Source: Agroathelia rolfsii (taxonomy: Eukaryota > Basidiomycota > Agaricomycetes > Amylocorticiales > Amylocorticiaceae). Taken from it: DNA of 64,000 nt. The stretch spans positions 2,604,001 to 2,668,000 of the forward strand of contig JABRWF010000001.1 of the NCBI GenBank assembly GCA_018343915.1, written 5' to 3'. Below, piece by piece: positions 11,414 to 23,651 of this stretch. How positions within the stretch are numbered: the stretch's first letter is position 1; each line of letters begins with the position of its first letter. The translations under genes and the position numbers were made by a program. The notes under the pieces were generated by a model. It was not told the DNA's origin and did no database searches. It was given only the letters and a program-made list of their open reading frames with translations.

Positions 11414-12642
11414 TACAATAGTATATTACTAGTCATAGTACACCATACAGGCTCACTTTTCTTTTTGTCTTGCCTCCTTTTTTGTCTTTTGTGTGCTTTG
11501 ATTTGCCTATCAGTATCGGGCTTTAATGTTATCTACCTACAAATTTTCTTGAATGATGCTGTAGTCTCTCATTCTTTCCTCTCGTGGAAACGATAAATTT
11601 AAATCATAGTATGATAAAATGATTGATAGCATTTATTCACTCAATGAAACAAGACATGCAAAATCAGACTTATTCGTACTATACTAATATTAGCACTGGT
11701 CCGAGCTGATTCAAAACAGTTTCTCAACTATAAATCCCATCTGATTAAAGACAAAGAGGTATCAGTGTCATTGTATCATCAATCATACCCCGTAGCCAAT
11801 CTATGAGAAAGAGGGAAAAGGTATTAAAGAAAGGAAAGGCGAGAAGCAAAACCTGTTGTGAAAGGTAGGTAGTTAAGATGTGCGTGTGTGTGTGTGGTCG
11901 TGCTGTACCCGTCCAACATGGAATTCAGCTGAGTAACACCACGTGAGAAGGGGAGTAACAACGGTAGCGCAAATACAGGAGCGGATGAGTGTGTGAGTGT
12001 TGTGTATACATATGGAAAGATCAATGAAAATGTTGAAACCAGTGAAGAACTGAAGAAATCCAGATCCGACATGGCGATAATGGTATATGTGACTTATGAT
12101 TATTAGAGAGTGAAAATATCACAGAATTGGCTGCGCTGGAGGGAGTGGGTTTACGTATGGTAAGGATCGTTAAGGGTTTCGTTGGTGTTGTAATAATAAA
12201 AAACGAAGGAGGATTGAAAAGTAGTCGAAGTAAGAGAGGGATTATACGGAGATTGGAAAAAAGAGAGAGGTCAAACATTGTTGCGGTGGTGAGTTACGAG
12301 TCGAAAAAGGCCGAGAAAAAAATATAGAAAACACAGACCAAGGAAGGAAAGGCTGTCAATGTGTGGATGTGGATGATGGTGGTATGGTTATGATGATGTC
12401 GAAGAGAATCCAAGTGGTATGTATGTATATTATCAATCCATCCATCCCAAAATTGTGTAGTAATCGTCTCAAGATATATATAAGAACAACAACAGAGAGA
12501 GAGAGAGAAAAAAAGAAGAAAAAAAAGGTCAAGGATGTAAGGATGATTAAAAAGAGAGCCAAAAGTGGTATCAACATAAAACTTGGAACACAAACACACA
12601 CATGCACACGAAAAAGATAACAGGGCCAACCACAACAACAAT
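11414..12642. other. Long intergenic stretch with simple repeats
   Basis: Lies between the convergent ends of ERG24 and NudE. AT-rich and low in complexity, with a GT-repeat near 11879-11896, an AG-repeat near 12496-12510 and A-rich runs. ATG-started runs of up to 156 codons on the minus strand are rich in Leu/Phe/Ser/Thr/Ile and lack any family motif, so I take this as 3' UTRs and spacer. Confidence 0.6.
11879..11896. repeat. GT microsatellite
   Basis: Run of alternating GT (gtgcgtgtgtgtgtgtgg) in the spacer downstream of ERG24. Confidence 0.8.
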
Positions 12643-15012
12643 TTAAGAACCAAACTCATCCGCACTCTTCCACCCGCTCGACGCCGACGGCGGCTTGCCA
12701 ATCCGACTCTTTGACAGCACAGAGGACAGCCCGCCAGTTGAACCGACCTTGGTCGACGCCACACGCATAGTCACGTTCGGATGGTAGGTATGGCCGCCGT
12801 AGAAATTTGATGACATACTATCATGTCTCGAGCTCGAGGACGTAGAGGAGGCGGCGCTGCTCGCTGGGCGGCTGGGGCTGCCACCGCTGCCTGCGTAGCC
12901 ACCAGCACCCGTTCGCTCCTGTCGTCCACCGAAATTGGGTACGGAAGGTGTGATAATACTGCTGTGGCTTCCTGCTGAAGAGCGCTTGGATAATACAGGC
13001 GTCTTGGCACTAGCTGAACCCGTGGGCCGCTTGAGACCAAGCCCGCCTATGGTGCTTGTAGAAAGCCCAGAATAGCTTAGGGCACTGCTTGGTAGTGGTA
13101 TACCGGTCGGTGTTGTTGGTCGAGAAATCGGCGTCGGGATCGAGCTCGTTGTCGCCACCGTGCTCAGACTTGCGCCCGATAGTCTGGACTGTGGCCGTCG
13201 TGGTGCAGATGAGCTGGCCTTCTGCGCTAGAGGGGAGGCCAACTCTTGGTTGTTCGTGTTAGCAGCAGAGGTCCCTATCGACAAGAACTGATGTGCTTTG
13301 AAGGAGTTGGGCGGTCCTGGATTGGAGAGACGTCTGCGAACGTTGGCCTTTTCCTTTCCTGGCGAGGGCGAGTCCGCCACATCGAGGTAGACCCATCCGG
13401 AGTCAGCGTTCCCTTTATTCCTCCTTTCCGCAGTCTCATCGACGCTTCGTCTCGCCGACACAGGGGTGTGCGTCCGGAAAACATTATTTTGGACAGACAC
13501 GGTGCGTTTCATGGCCGGAGCAGTTGATGAAGATGAGGCCGTCTTGGTAGAGGCTGTGTTTGCTGCTGTGATGGCATCGTTGTTTACTTTGGCCGTGATA
13601 CTGCCCATACGCAAACGCCCTGTGATGGGTATACGCTGTTGAATGATATTGAGGCGACCACGCATGTCCGTGAGCATCTGCTTGCTCTTTGAAGTCGAGG
13701 TTGACTTGGTAGACGATGTGCTGGTGGTTGTCGCGCCTGTCGCAACACGAGAGACAGCAGGTGGGCGGTATAAAGCCGAAACAGGAGAACGCACGCGCGA
13801 TGGTGGTGTTGATTTGGCGGTAGTGTTGTTCAAATTGAGATGTGGGAGGGTGGTTGAACGATTCGCAGGGCTGAAGCCGGACGGAGGGCGCATGAGACTT
13901 GCGCCCAGGGTTGGACGCTTAGATGGACTCTTGGACGGACTCTTGGATGGACTGGAAGGTATTCTGCTGGTAACTCTAGTAGACGATGCAAGACCCCTTG
14001 CACGAGGTGTTCCCATGTTCTTACTGTGAGAAGAAGAAGGAGGTGTCGACATAGTAGAAGAAAAGAGGTCTTCCAGTTGCATATCAGGCACAGAGGTATG
14101 GTCCAAGAGACTGTCAGTAGAGAAGTTGTCCGACTGAGATGTGACAGACAGTGATTTGACCGAGTCGTGTACACTAGAGCGTGTAGAGTGGAAAGACGTT
14201 TGAGATGCGTTAGACTGCGCAGCGACGAGTTGATCACGAAGAACGGATATCTCGAGGTTGGCATCTGTAACGGTCAATGAGCGTACATCTTAAAGACAGG
14301 GAAATGTAGACGCCGCTACCGCGAAGATCATCCTTGAGCCGTTGGCATTCCTCTTCAAGGGTGGCCTTGTCAAGCAACTCATGTTCGAGAAGGATCTTTT
14401 CCTCTAGTGCGCGAGAGTACTTGGCCTCGACATCAGCAAGACTAGAGGTAACTGCACGCTCATTCCTCTCCAAGTCGTCGTTCCCCATCTCTAATTCACG
14501 TAGTTGAATCTTGATCTTCTGGTGGTCCTGCCTCAGAGTGTCAAGTTCGCGCTGTAATGACGTCGTGGTTGTGTTGTGGGTAGTCTGGAGTTGCATAAAT
14601 TTGGACTTTTTGAAGACGACGCCAAAAGAGTTCTCGTATTAGGCATGAAAGCAAACTTTTGAATGAATACAATGCTCACCTTCCACTCCTCTCGCTCATT
14701 TTCTGCCTTGGCAACCTTAATCTGGAGGTCTTGGTGGGCCTGTTCGGTGCGTTCAAGCTCCCGCTCGAGCTCATCTTCTAGCTCCTTGCTCGATGTTTGG
14801 AATTCCTGAAGCTCGTTTCGCGTCTCCTCAAGCATATCGGCCATTTGCTGGTATTTAGCCTTCCAGTCAACAGGCTGACTCGGGGCGGAGCTGTAACTAG
14901 AGGACAGAGGGTTCGGCCGTTAGCGAGACGCATGGCACGACAAGGAGGGGAGCTGGGTAGGCAGAGTAGGTAGAATGGCGTACTTGATCTGGCTGTCATC
15001 CATGGATCCCAT
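12643..15012 (-). CDS. NudE/NDEL1-family nuclear distribution protein
   Basis: Dynein-pathway adaptor that, in other eukaryotes, binds LIS1 and dynein. Exon 1 likely starts at 15012 (MGSMDDSQI; M at 15003 is an alternative) and joins SSAPSQPVDWKAKYQQMADM. A long coiled coil follows over roughly residues 20-190 (EETRNELQEFQTSSKELEDE, then KIKIQLRELEMGNDDLERNE, then EEKILLEHELLDKATLEEEC). The NudE C-terminal region continues with DANLEISVLRDQL and then a very long Ser/Thr/Pro/Arg-rich tail, including SPSKSPSKSPSKR, to the stop at 12643. The exon breaks KSKFMQLQ (AAAAAG acceptor) and LRDANLE are clear. The tail is longer than in animal NudE and looks disordered and microtubule-friendly, an inference. 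Confidence 0.88.
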
Positions 15013-15662
15013 GGCTCTGTGAAGCGCATCGGTAGGGCGGAGGACGGCCGTCATGGACAGAGAGGAGGCAGACACTGGCAAGTTGCAACGGCGCACGAAA
15101 TGATCGCCCCCTCTTGCACCGGAGCCAAATCCAGCGCGGAGACAACAGAAATCAATCCACGTTTTTCTGCCTCTGGCCACTATCAGGTTCGCCTTTATGA
15201 AAGAAGGGCATCCATTTGATAAATCACCCTTGTTATTATTCCTTGCTTCTTTGACCACTGTACAATGCGTTTATTTGCAGCATCGTGGTTCACAAACTTG
15301 ATGTGGCGATCACAAAAAATCTCATCTCTGGGGTACTTGGTAGCATAATCATTATCACTCTCTTCTGCACTCGATTCCAATGGATTTCAGAAACTAATAG
15401 TGCCGCATGAGTGCATGAGTCACTACTGATATAGATACACCCCACTTGAGCTGAGGCCACTATATAACGTAATAGTGACGACAAACTAGGGCAATGGGCA
15501 TCAAAGACCGAGTGTTGCATGTGTCCGGGATATATACATCCCAACCATGGTCAATGGCACAACATTGCCGGCCATCTCAGTATCTATTATCAGCTCTGAC
15601 TATAATCCAAATTTCATGTACATAATCAGAGGTAGAAAAAAAAAAAAAAACTGCGCCTATAA
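15013..15662. other. Intergenic stretch between NudE and CSL4
   Basis: Upstream region of NudE (minus) and downstream of CSL4 (minus). The only open frames are short and without motif; a 12- to 14-A run lies near 15636-15650. Nothing else seen. Confidence 0.5.
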
Positions 15663-16353
15663 CTATAACCCCTCCGGTTTGGCGCATTTCCTCTTTTCGA
15701 TACGATTCGTCTTGGGGCACCTCATCTCCTGCCAGGACACGGGCTCCATCGTCGCGCCTGCCTCGCTAGTAGCAAAAATGACACCAAGATCGTTTCTCGC
15801 CGTGGTCACATAATAACTTCTCGCGTCACCAAGAGAGATCTTGCCGAGTTTTCATTCAGACAGCCAAAAGATATAATCAGACACAAGAAACGTGGGCCGT
15901 ATGAAAGAGCTAACATACAACCAAGCCTCTCACGACGTCACCTCCTCTGAAGCAATCACTGATCTTCACTTTATCTTTTTCCGTGGCACGTACGTCCTGT
16001 GTTCGGATCACACCTGTAAATTCTTCGCCCGGGGGCAGCGGGATGCCGTCGACGACGGTAATGGACAGCAGAGCCTGCAAGGGGGAGAGGCGCGTGATCG
16101 TACCCAGGACGACTGAGTTGGACGCTGGGGCTTTGGGACGAGGGCGTGAGATGGCGAGAGTCTGAATGGGGCGCGCATGTCGCAGGAGAGCTGGATGGTG
16201 TCAAGAGACGAAATAGACACGAACGGATCCTTGGTACTGGGGTTCGCCAACGAGGCTCGCCCGGGGCTCATTGGGCGCCCTGAGATAGATACCCGAGCCG
16301 AACGAGGGTGCTGGACCTCGAGGGAGTGTAACAGGCTGACCAGGGAGGAGCAT
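15663..16353 (-). CDS. CSL4: Exosome complex component CSL4
   Basis: Cap subunit of the RNA exosome, nuclear and cytoplasmic 3'-5' RNA decay. Three exons, no single long open frame. Exon 1 starts at ATG 16353 ([13 protein letters not shown]) and ends YQGS; a short intron (acceptor CCCCATTCAG) leads to [12 protein letters not shown]. The S1 domain follows: [20 protein letters not shown], then [17 protein letters not shown], the family hallmark, then FRGGDVVRG. After a GTATGT intron the last exon reads [20 protein letters not shown], then [14 protein letters not shown] and stops at 15663. The C-terminal part keeps only part of the zinc-ribbon seen in archaeal Csl4 (a single C-P pair), as in other eukaryotes. 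Divergent from the PDH E2 gene, 160 bp apart. Confidence 0.92.
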
Positions 16354-16513
16354 TGGTAAAGTTATAGATAATAATTTTTAATTATTATGTATTTTATCTA
16401 TGAGAGGGTCACGGTGATGCGCCTCTGCCGGAGTTTGAAAAGGGCCAGTGAATTTCAGTAATCTATTTCATCCCGGGACGCTCCCTCGCTATTCCTCCAT
16501 CCCATCTTGTCCA
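16354..16513. promoter_or_regulatory. Shared upstream region of CSL4 and PDH E2
   Basis: Only 160 bp between divergent ATGs. The part next to CSL4 is AT-rich (taattattatgtattttatc near 16380). Confidence 0.45.
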
Positions 16514-18111
16514 ATGGCCTCTGCGCTCGCTCGCTCCATCCTCACTCGTCGTATGTGTTCTTGCTTCAGAAAGCACTCTCTTCTGGCCTGCTAACGAACC
16601 CACCCACAGGTCTCCATGTCTCCGCAAGGAGGAACGCGCTCTCCAAATTCGCCATGCCGGCCATGAGCCCAACCATGACGGAGGGTGGTATTGCTTCCTG
16701 GAAGAAGAAGGAGGGCGAGTCATTCGCTGCTGGCGACGTCTTGCTTGAAATTGCACGTCTTTTTCTGTCTTTCTTTTCGCATATTACTCATGGATACCCC
16801 CAACAGGAGACCGACAAGGCAACCATTGACGTCGAGGCCCAGGACGATGGTGTCCTCGCCAAAATTATTGTAAGATATATTCTGTTGTGCATACGTCTAA
16901 ATACACGTCATCTTACGCGTATTCTTACTCCCACGTAGTCTGCTGATGGTTCCAAGGGCGTCCAAGTCGGATCAACCATTGCCATCCTGGCTGAGGAGGG
17001 TGACGACCTCTCTGGTGCTGACAAGCTTGCTTCAGAGGCTCAGTCGCAGCCTGCCGCACCCAAGCAGGAGAAGGCAGAGGAGCCCCCCAAGGCCCCTGAG
17101 CCTACTCCCGAGCCCAATGAATCCAACACCTTCAAGGAGGACTCCAAGCCCGACCTGCCCATTGGCGACAGAATATTCGCCTCGCCCCTCGCTAAAAAGA
17201 TTGCTCTCGAGCGTGGTATTCCTCTTGCCAAAGTCAAGGGCACTGGTCCCAACGGTCGCATTCTCCGCGAGGACGTTGAGAAGTTCAAGCCCGAGGCGGC
17301 AGGCGCAGCATCCGCTACAGCCTCCGCCTCAGCAGAGGCAGAATACACCGATGCCCCCGTGTCGAACATGCGTCGCACGATTGGCCAGCGTCTGACACAG
17401 TCCAAGCAGGAGCTGCCTCACTACTACCTGACCATGGACATCAACATGGACAAGGTTCTCAAGCTCCGCGAGGTCTTCAACGCGACCCTGGCTGAGAAGG
17501 GTGCCAAACTGAGCGTGAACGACTTTATTATCAAGGCCGTCTCGTGTGCCCTGGCAGACGTGCCCGAGGCCAACTCGGCGTGGCTGGGTGAGGTGATTCG
17601 TACATACAAGAAGGCCGACATCTCGGTCGCTGTTGCCACCCCCACCGGTTTGATCACCCCCATAATAAAGGACGTTGGCTCCAAGGGTCTTGCCTCTATC
17701 TCGTCTGAGGCCAAGACTCTGGCCAAGAAGGCTAGGGATGGCAAGCTTGCTCCCCAGGAGTACCAGGTAAGAGTTTTACGTATTTTGCTGTGAAGCCAGC
17801 GAAAAAGGACTAAACGTGGGCGTTTTTTTTTTTCTCCCTAGGGCGGCACATTCACCATCTCCAACCTGGGCATGTACGACATCTCTCACTTTACTGCCAT
17901 CATCAATCCGCCCCAATCATGTATCCTTGCTGTGGGCACGACAAAGCCTACGCTCGTACCCGCACCCGAGGAGGAGCGTGGCTTCAAGACTGCCCAAATT
18001 ATGAAGGTTACCCTCAGCTCGGACCACCGAACCGTCGACGGCGCCGTCGGTGCCAGGTGGCTCCAGGCCTTTAAGGGCTACCTTGAAAACCCCCTGACAT
18101 TCATGCTCTAA
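16514..18111 (+). CDS. LAT1: Dihydrolipoamide acetyltransferase, pyruvate dehydrogenase E2
   Basis: Mitochondrial core enzyme moving the acetyl group from lipoyl-lysine to CoA. Start at 16514 gives a short mitochondrial presequence ([20 protein letters not shown]). The lipoyl domain has [20 protein letters not shown] and the lipoylation lysine in [10 protein letters not shown] (residue about 67). An Ala/Pro/Glu-rich linker leads to the E1/E3-binding domain ([20 protein letters not shown], then [13 protein letters not shown]). The catalytic domain has [19 protein letters not shown] and ends with the active-site [11 protein letters not shown]. Introns are at RRL-HVS, LEI-ETD, KII-SAD and EYQ-GGT. 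Full length of about 455 aa is normal. One lipoyl domain, as in fungi. Lipoyl synthase, which makes its cofactor, is at 46163-47701. Confidence 0.97.
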
Positions 18112-18377
18112 TGTGCGTGCATATGAGTGAGCAGTGGGTCGGGATGGTGTCAGGATGGGGTGTATTCCCTCATGGGAATACAGCGCTGGATCTTTCTCTT
18201 TTACATGTTTTTATTACGTTTATATAGACAGCCTATAATTGACTAGTTTCTGGCTTCTCAAATTGCATTCGAGATATAGAGAAATAAAAACGTGGGACAA
18301 AAAACAAGGAATGGACGAATGCAATGATAGACAATAAGTGTCGATGAAAAATACAAGTCTTGGACATATTGAATACA

Positions 18378-20721
18378 CTAGGAAGATGTTTTTGCTTGTC
18401 GTTTCTTTTCCTTGTCCAGTTGTTGCTTGCGCTTGGTCAATTTTTCCCGCTGTAAACATCATGATAAACCGGTTGATTAGAAACAAGATAGGAATAGTAC
18501 AGAACGACAAAAAAAAACACATACCTCTGCAGCCTTCTTGGCCTGGCTGTATTTAATCTTCTCATACAGCTTCTTCTGCTTATTGCTCATCATCATCTTG
18601 TTCATATCGACCTCCTCCGTGATCGTGGTAGCAGTAGCACCCTCTGCGTTCTTATTCTTCTTGCGGGACTTGCGCATCTCTTTCTCGAATGTGCCATAGT
18701 CCATGCCCGCCGCCTCCGCAGCGAGCTCTGCAGCGCGAAGCGCGGCTGGATCCTCGGATGATACATCTGCGATCGCTTTGAGCGCCTTTCGTTTCTTGCT
18801 GTTGCTGCTCTTTTTCGTTGGGGCTGGAGTCGGTTCCTCTTCGTCCTCCTCCTCATCTTCGTCGTCCTCAACATCAGGCTCATCCTCACCCTCAATCTCG
18901 TCTTCCTCCTCGCTTTCACTCTCGCTTCCCTCATCTTCACCATCCACCATCTCAGCATCACCCTCCCTATCCACCGTCTTCGCAGCACCAGCCTCAGCGT
19001 TGTCCGCCACCAACGGATCATACGCCCCCTCCAGGTCTCCGAACGGACTCAGATGCGGTGGCAGCTCCTTCCCTTGCAAATACGGCTCCTCCAACAAAAT
19101 CTTGCCCGCATTGATGCAGTCCACAATCCACTGTGGTTGCACATATTTGCGGCTCAACCTCCTCTTCCTCTCCTCTTCGCTTTCTTTCCTATTGGCGTTG
19201 GCAGGCAAAGGACGGTCAATGATAACGTGTGTGATAGCATCGTCGGACTCGTCTGCAATGGGCGAGCCAGAGCCGGACGAGGCTGGCCAGCCGATATGTC
19301 CGCCAAAGGAGCGCACGAGGAATTCGAAAATGGATCGGGACGTTTCGCGCGAGAGCCAGAACGTGTACGGTGCGAAGAGGGTCGTCGAGAGTGGACGCGG
19401 GAGGGCAGAGATGGTTTGGAGAGTAGGGAGGGCGGTGGTGGTGGCGTCAGCTGTCGATGGATCGCCATCCGTGTTTTTGGTTGAACTGTGAATGACGAAT
19501 TCCTCATCGACCTCGCTGGTGGCGGCGGGAGCATCGACAGCCATGGTTTCTTCATCTGTGTCCTCGGCGTCATCGTTTTCTGAGGGTACTGGGGCGGAGG
19601 AGGCGTCTAGGCTGCGGATTACCTTGCGCACGTCCTTGCCCGAGACGGTCTTGCCGTTCACTTCGACCCGTGCCGCTGATGATTTTTTAGTTGTGGATGC
19701 TAATGCGTTGCTAGCAAGCTTGCGCGCTGCATCCTGTAGACTGTACGCGCCAACGCCTGCGGCGGTCTCGGCTTTTTTTATATCGAGTGGAGGTGGGTAG
19801 ACGAGGCCGAGGTCGGTGTAAAGTTTGAAGAAGACGAAGCCGAGCAGGGTCTGGTAAAGCTCCAGGAATGTGAGCATCACTCGAACATCTACGTCTGTGG
19901 GGATCTATACAGGTATGTCCTTTTAGAGATAAATGTGTGAATTGATAATAGAGAACAGCCGTACGTATTGTGTGAAGCTGTAAGGTACTAGCCAGGTGAC
20001 AGTTTGATCGGAAACTTCAGCTTGATAATAAACACCCTTGATGGACAGGAAGCATTTCCGAAGAGAGTGAGTATGCATGATGTATAGCTGCCACTCCGCT
20101 GCGAGCCTTGCGCAGTTCTCGACGAGTGCGGGCGAGACCCGTCCATCTGACGGGAGCGAGGCAAAGAGGAAAATCATACAGAGTGCATCGTCAATATCGC
20201 GCACGGCGTCGATGAACGACGGGTATCTATATTTATTTCCAACCTTGAGATTAGGAGCCATGAATTTTTAGCAGCTTCTTGAGACGTACCGCTCCTTGAT
20301 GATGTGATCTAGCTTGTAGACGGGCTTGTTGTCCTCGAGGCTTTTTGCACTGCTCCATTCACCTCTTCCAATTGCCCTCGAAAGTTTTTTGGCAAACGCT
20401 TTATGTTCTCGCAGTTTCCGGAGGACAGGCTCGTGGGCGAGGTATGCGATGTCTTTTTGGTAATAGAACGATGTCGGCGCAGAGTTCCCCTTGTTAGCTT
20501 TTTTACGATGCCGGGGCTCTCTTGGGTAGATGCCTGAAATTTTAGACGGCTCGTCTTTAATCTATGCCCCTAATCCAGATAAGAAGGAATCGAGAATGAC
20601 CTTTCAAGATGCAGAGCCTTCTAAAGTCTGCCAGAGAGCATTGCAATTTTTTCGTTGCTGCTGAGCGGGTAATATATGCCTTGGCGGCACCAGCCTTTCC
20701 TTTAGATTTTATGCGACCCAT
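18378..20721 (-). CDS. NOP7: Pescadillo homolog (NOP7), 60S ribosome biogenesis
   Basis: Nucleolar protein of the PeBoW/Nop7-Erb1-Ytm1 complex, required for 27S pre-rRNA processing. Start at 20721 ([19 protein letters not shown]), followed by the pescadillo N-terminal domain ([20 protein letters not shown], then [20 protein letters not shown]). Further conserved parts are [48 protein letters not shown], and [25 protein letters not shown] domain lies near [20 protein letters not shown] and [17 protein letters not shown]. An acidic Glu/Asp-rich stretch and a basic tail follow. The last intron (GTATGT, acceptor TTTACAG) joins the small final exon ending KTSS at 18378. All domains present. Confidence 0.95.
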
Positions 20722-21107
20722 TTTGTCTAGTTATATTGAGTAATAGCCCCCGATAAAAGCAGTTCGAGACGGCAGCTATGAGAGCTGGTACCAGTAGGGC
20801 TTTTCAAGCGTGTGGGAGGTTGCAGATCTGGGAATTGTTCACAACTTTTTGCTTCCGGAGACTGAGTTCACGACTGACCCTTCCGCAGAGGCTGCTGCCA
20901 GTGCCCCGCAAATGGGTCATTTCACAATCACTTTCTTTTGCTAGCATAGGCAAACTCATTGTGCAATTTCATTTACGGCTAGGAACATATGACATTTAAA
21001 GTATTGTACACATGGAGGAAAAGGGCTAATAATATGTTTGTGTAGTCGTAAGTAGTATGGACTGAAACAAATAGTGGAATATTGTGTAGAAACTAGATAT
21101 TGGTAAA
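20722..21107. other. Intergenic gap between pescadillo and gene B
   Basis: About 390 bp holding the pescadillo promoter and the 3' end of gene B. An open frame on the plus strand (from 20778) has no motif. Nothing else seen. Confidence 0.5.
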
Positions 21108-21731
21108 TTAATCGGACAGATCTAACGTATGCATTTTGGTGGGACTCATAGGTTGTTTTTCGGAAAGCCTAGTAGCAGAGAGGATCTTTCTGAGAACGCC
21201 GGAAAGAGACCGAGACTATGTAGTAGGTGAATGTTAGTTGAGGTATCCAGGATGACACGATTGCTACAACACACCAATTTCTTGGCCTTTGTGAAGGTTC
21301 GGCGTTCATTTGGTTTCTTAGCTTCGTATTCCAATCGAGTTTCAAAGCTTGGCTCTGAAGTGGAATGTACGACACTGGTATCGACAGTCATCTGGGTTCG
21401 AAGCAAATGGTTATTGTCGGTACATTATGTTAGAAAGATCAGTACCCACGGATGATGTACCCGAATAAGTATCCGTAAACTCCGTGCTTCCGATGCGATA
21501 GTCAACTGTCTGCTGTTCGCGTTATGAGCATTGGTCGATGAAGAGGGCGGACCAAAAATACACAATGGTGCTAACCATGAGCATATCATACGGCCTATCC
21601 TCGCCTTCATCGAAATGGATGGTTACAGGAACAGTCTCGGGTTGAGGTGCATCGTCCAGTTCTGGGGGAGGAAGGAAGGCGCAATAAACGACGAGGGAAA
21701 AGGAAGGATAGGGCTGTCGAAGGGGCTGCAT
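21108..21731 (-). CDS. Small novel protein, gene B (paralogue of gene A at 5270-6025)
   Basis: No known family recognised. Four exons with phase-0 introns of 66, 58 and 59 nt: 21731-21576 (52 aa, MQPLRQPYPSFSLVV...), 21509-21450 (20 aa), 21391-21275 (39 aa) and 21215-21108 (35 aa), giving about 146 aa. Donors are GTTAGC, GTGGGT and GTGTGT; acceptors are GCAG, CCAG and ATAG. The N-terminal exon is Pro/Asp/Glu-rich (PPPELDDAPQPE, FDEGEDRPYD). Exon 3 ends basic (ERRTFTKAKKL). Exon 4 has an amphipathic-looking LSGVLRKILSATRLSEK. Exons 3 and 4 have the same lengths as in gene A, and the PYPSF motif sits at residues 7-11 in both. Likely a small soluble regulatory protein; function unknown. Confidence 0.6.
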
Positions 21732-22508
21732 GGAGGATAACAAAAGATAGACAAGGTGTAAAGGAGTGTGGGTAGATTGTAGGTTATATGGGCAAAAGAG
21801 TGAAGGGTCGAAGGTAAAGTTCTTTCTATGGGACCGGAACTGGGAGGCGTGGGTGTGATGGAGGAAGCCGAGACCCAACGAAAGAAGACGAGAGTGGTAA
21901 ACTTGGGACCTGATTCAGCCTCACGTACGTACACAAGTTCTCTTGCGCGTGAGGAGAGTCCACTCTACAGTCTTCGTGTCTGTCCTTCCATGCCGCTATA
22001 CTAGGAAGTCTTCGTCTCATGAGTTGCTAACACTCTCAAGTTTCTTTCTTGATGAAATTCGGTTCGCTGGCCATTGCGGGTGTTCTGGGAAAGAGGCGCT
22101 GGAACTGCTACTCGTCAAGGATGCTCAGCAAGAGTCTTGGTCTGGGTCAAGAGACAATGGGCGCTGCCTCCTCACTTTTTCTTGATGTATGATGCTCGGC
22201 AGTCATCGGCAGCTTATCTGTAGTGTCACTACGGCGGCGGTAACGGCCGACGACGGCCTCTAGACGTCGATTTGGTGGCATACGACGGTGTAACATAACC
22301 TACCTTTCGTCCAATTCCTAGAGGAAATCCGAGTCTTCGCGCCTTCTCTTTCACTCAGATAGCTCTATCCTCTGTGTGTCTCGCCATTAAGGACGTCAGC
22401 CAGCGTGGGCTTGATATGCGCTGGAATACATCCTTAGATGGGGCCACCCCGGCCGGAGGCGGATTTGATCCCGAATGCCGGACGTCCGGGACCGACGCGG
22501 CGGGACCG

Positions 22509-22812
22509 TGACACGTCACGCCGCACAGGTGACCGCCACGCCGCCTTCCGGCCACGCGCCGCCCTTGACGTCGGTTGTTAGGACTTTTGGAATGATCCCA
22601 TCCCCTTGAACCCGTACCACCACAACTAACCCATGGAAAATGCATGTTGCATGTCCATCATTGTGTCCCCTCCATTTGTGACTGTGTGCCTCCAAGTTCC
22701 TCAAGCCCATGAACTAGCAAAACCGCAAGAGTATCCAGCAAGATCAATATCAAGATTGTGGGACCAAGACTCAAGAGGACTCAAGACCGACAACTAGAAG
22801 AGCGTGATAACA
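22509..22812. repeat. Possible solo-LTR-like remnant
   Basis: Starts with TGACACGTCAC, is GC-rich at first, then becomes rich in tandem-like TCAAG words, and could end near GTGATAACA. TG...CA ends and the composition recall basidiomycete Gypsy LTRs, but no target-site duplication or second copy was found in the window. Confidence 0.2.
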
Positions 22813-23651
22813 AGCCCTATGCCGCAAGAATCAAGTTTTCAAACTCAAGTCAGGCGTGCATCAAGCTATTCTTCCCTCGAAGAAGAAATCAAGCAATGCA
22901 ACTCTTCTGGTGTGATACTGGGGAATACTCGCCATTCTGAGTACTTTATATTTCCAAAGTGTCTTGTCTCGGTGGCCGCTCAGGAGGAATGTTTCAAACT
23001 TCAAGATTGGCTAGAGTGCCACTTGATAACTTCTAACGTTGGGTCGTCCATCTGGTGTCATGGGATGGCCAGAAAATACAAGAGATACTCACTAAAATCC
23101 AGTATCTATCGTAAGGTATCCTACCAAAAACGTCGTATAATGCCCCTACAGCGAAACGAAATTATCCTCGAGAGCGTGCGACTATTGAGAGACGTCTTGA
23201 CCAAAGGATTAAAGGTAAATTCCCCGTCTGATTGACGAAGCCTTCACTAGGCGAATCTAGGAAGTCCGGGGTAAGTAGTCTGTTGACTGTGCTGACGCTG
23301 TCGGTAGCAGGCTACGATTCCTTGTAATGTGGAGAGGACGAGAAAACTATTGGGGGACAAGTCTCACAACAGGGATGTACTCCGCGAATTTAGGAGAGGA
23401 TGTAGCAGAACAGTGACCAGAACGACGAAATACTAGCCAGAGGATGGTGGAAGCTTTGTGCAAAGCTGGATGACTGCAGGGGCCATTGCCGAGCTCCCGA
23501 CAACCTCGCCTTCGACGGTCAATTCACCACATTTACTCATTTACTCAATGAATTCATCATCCAGCTCAATACGGTATAAAGTCACTCGGCGGTCGCATTG
23601 ACACGAAAGATAGCTCGAAGAGCCTTTATTTGGAGGGATTTATTTCAATTG

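Noticed and set aside
12294..12764. 156-codon minus-strand frame next to NudE
   Set aside because: Overlaps the NudE end in another frame and is composed of Leu/Phe/Ser/Thr from low-complexity DNA.
18703..19491. 262-codon open frame on the plus strand
   Set aside because: Antisense to the acidic part of pescadillo; Ser-rich because it mirrors Glu/Asp codons. No motif.
22804..23235. 143-codon plus-strand frame
   Set aside because: No family motif, lies in a repeat-like stretch, and shows no splice or promoter signs. Kept only as a note.
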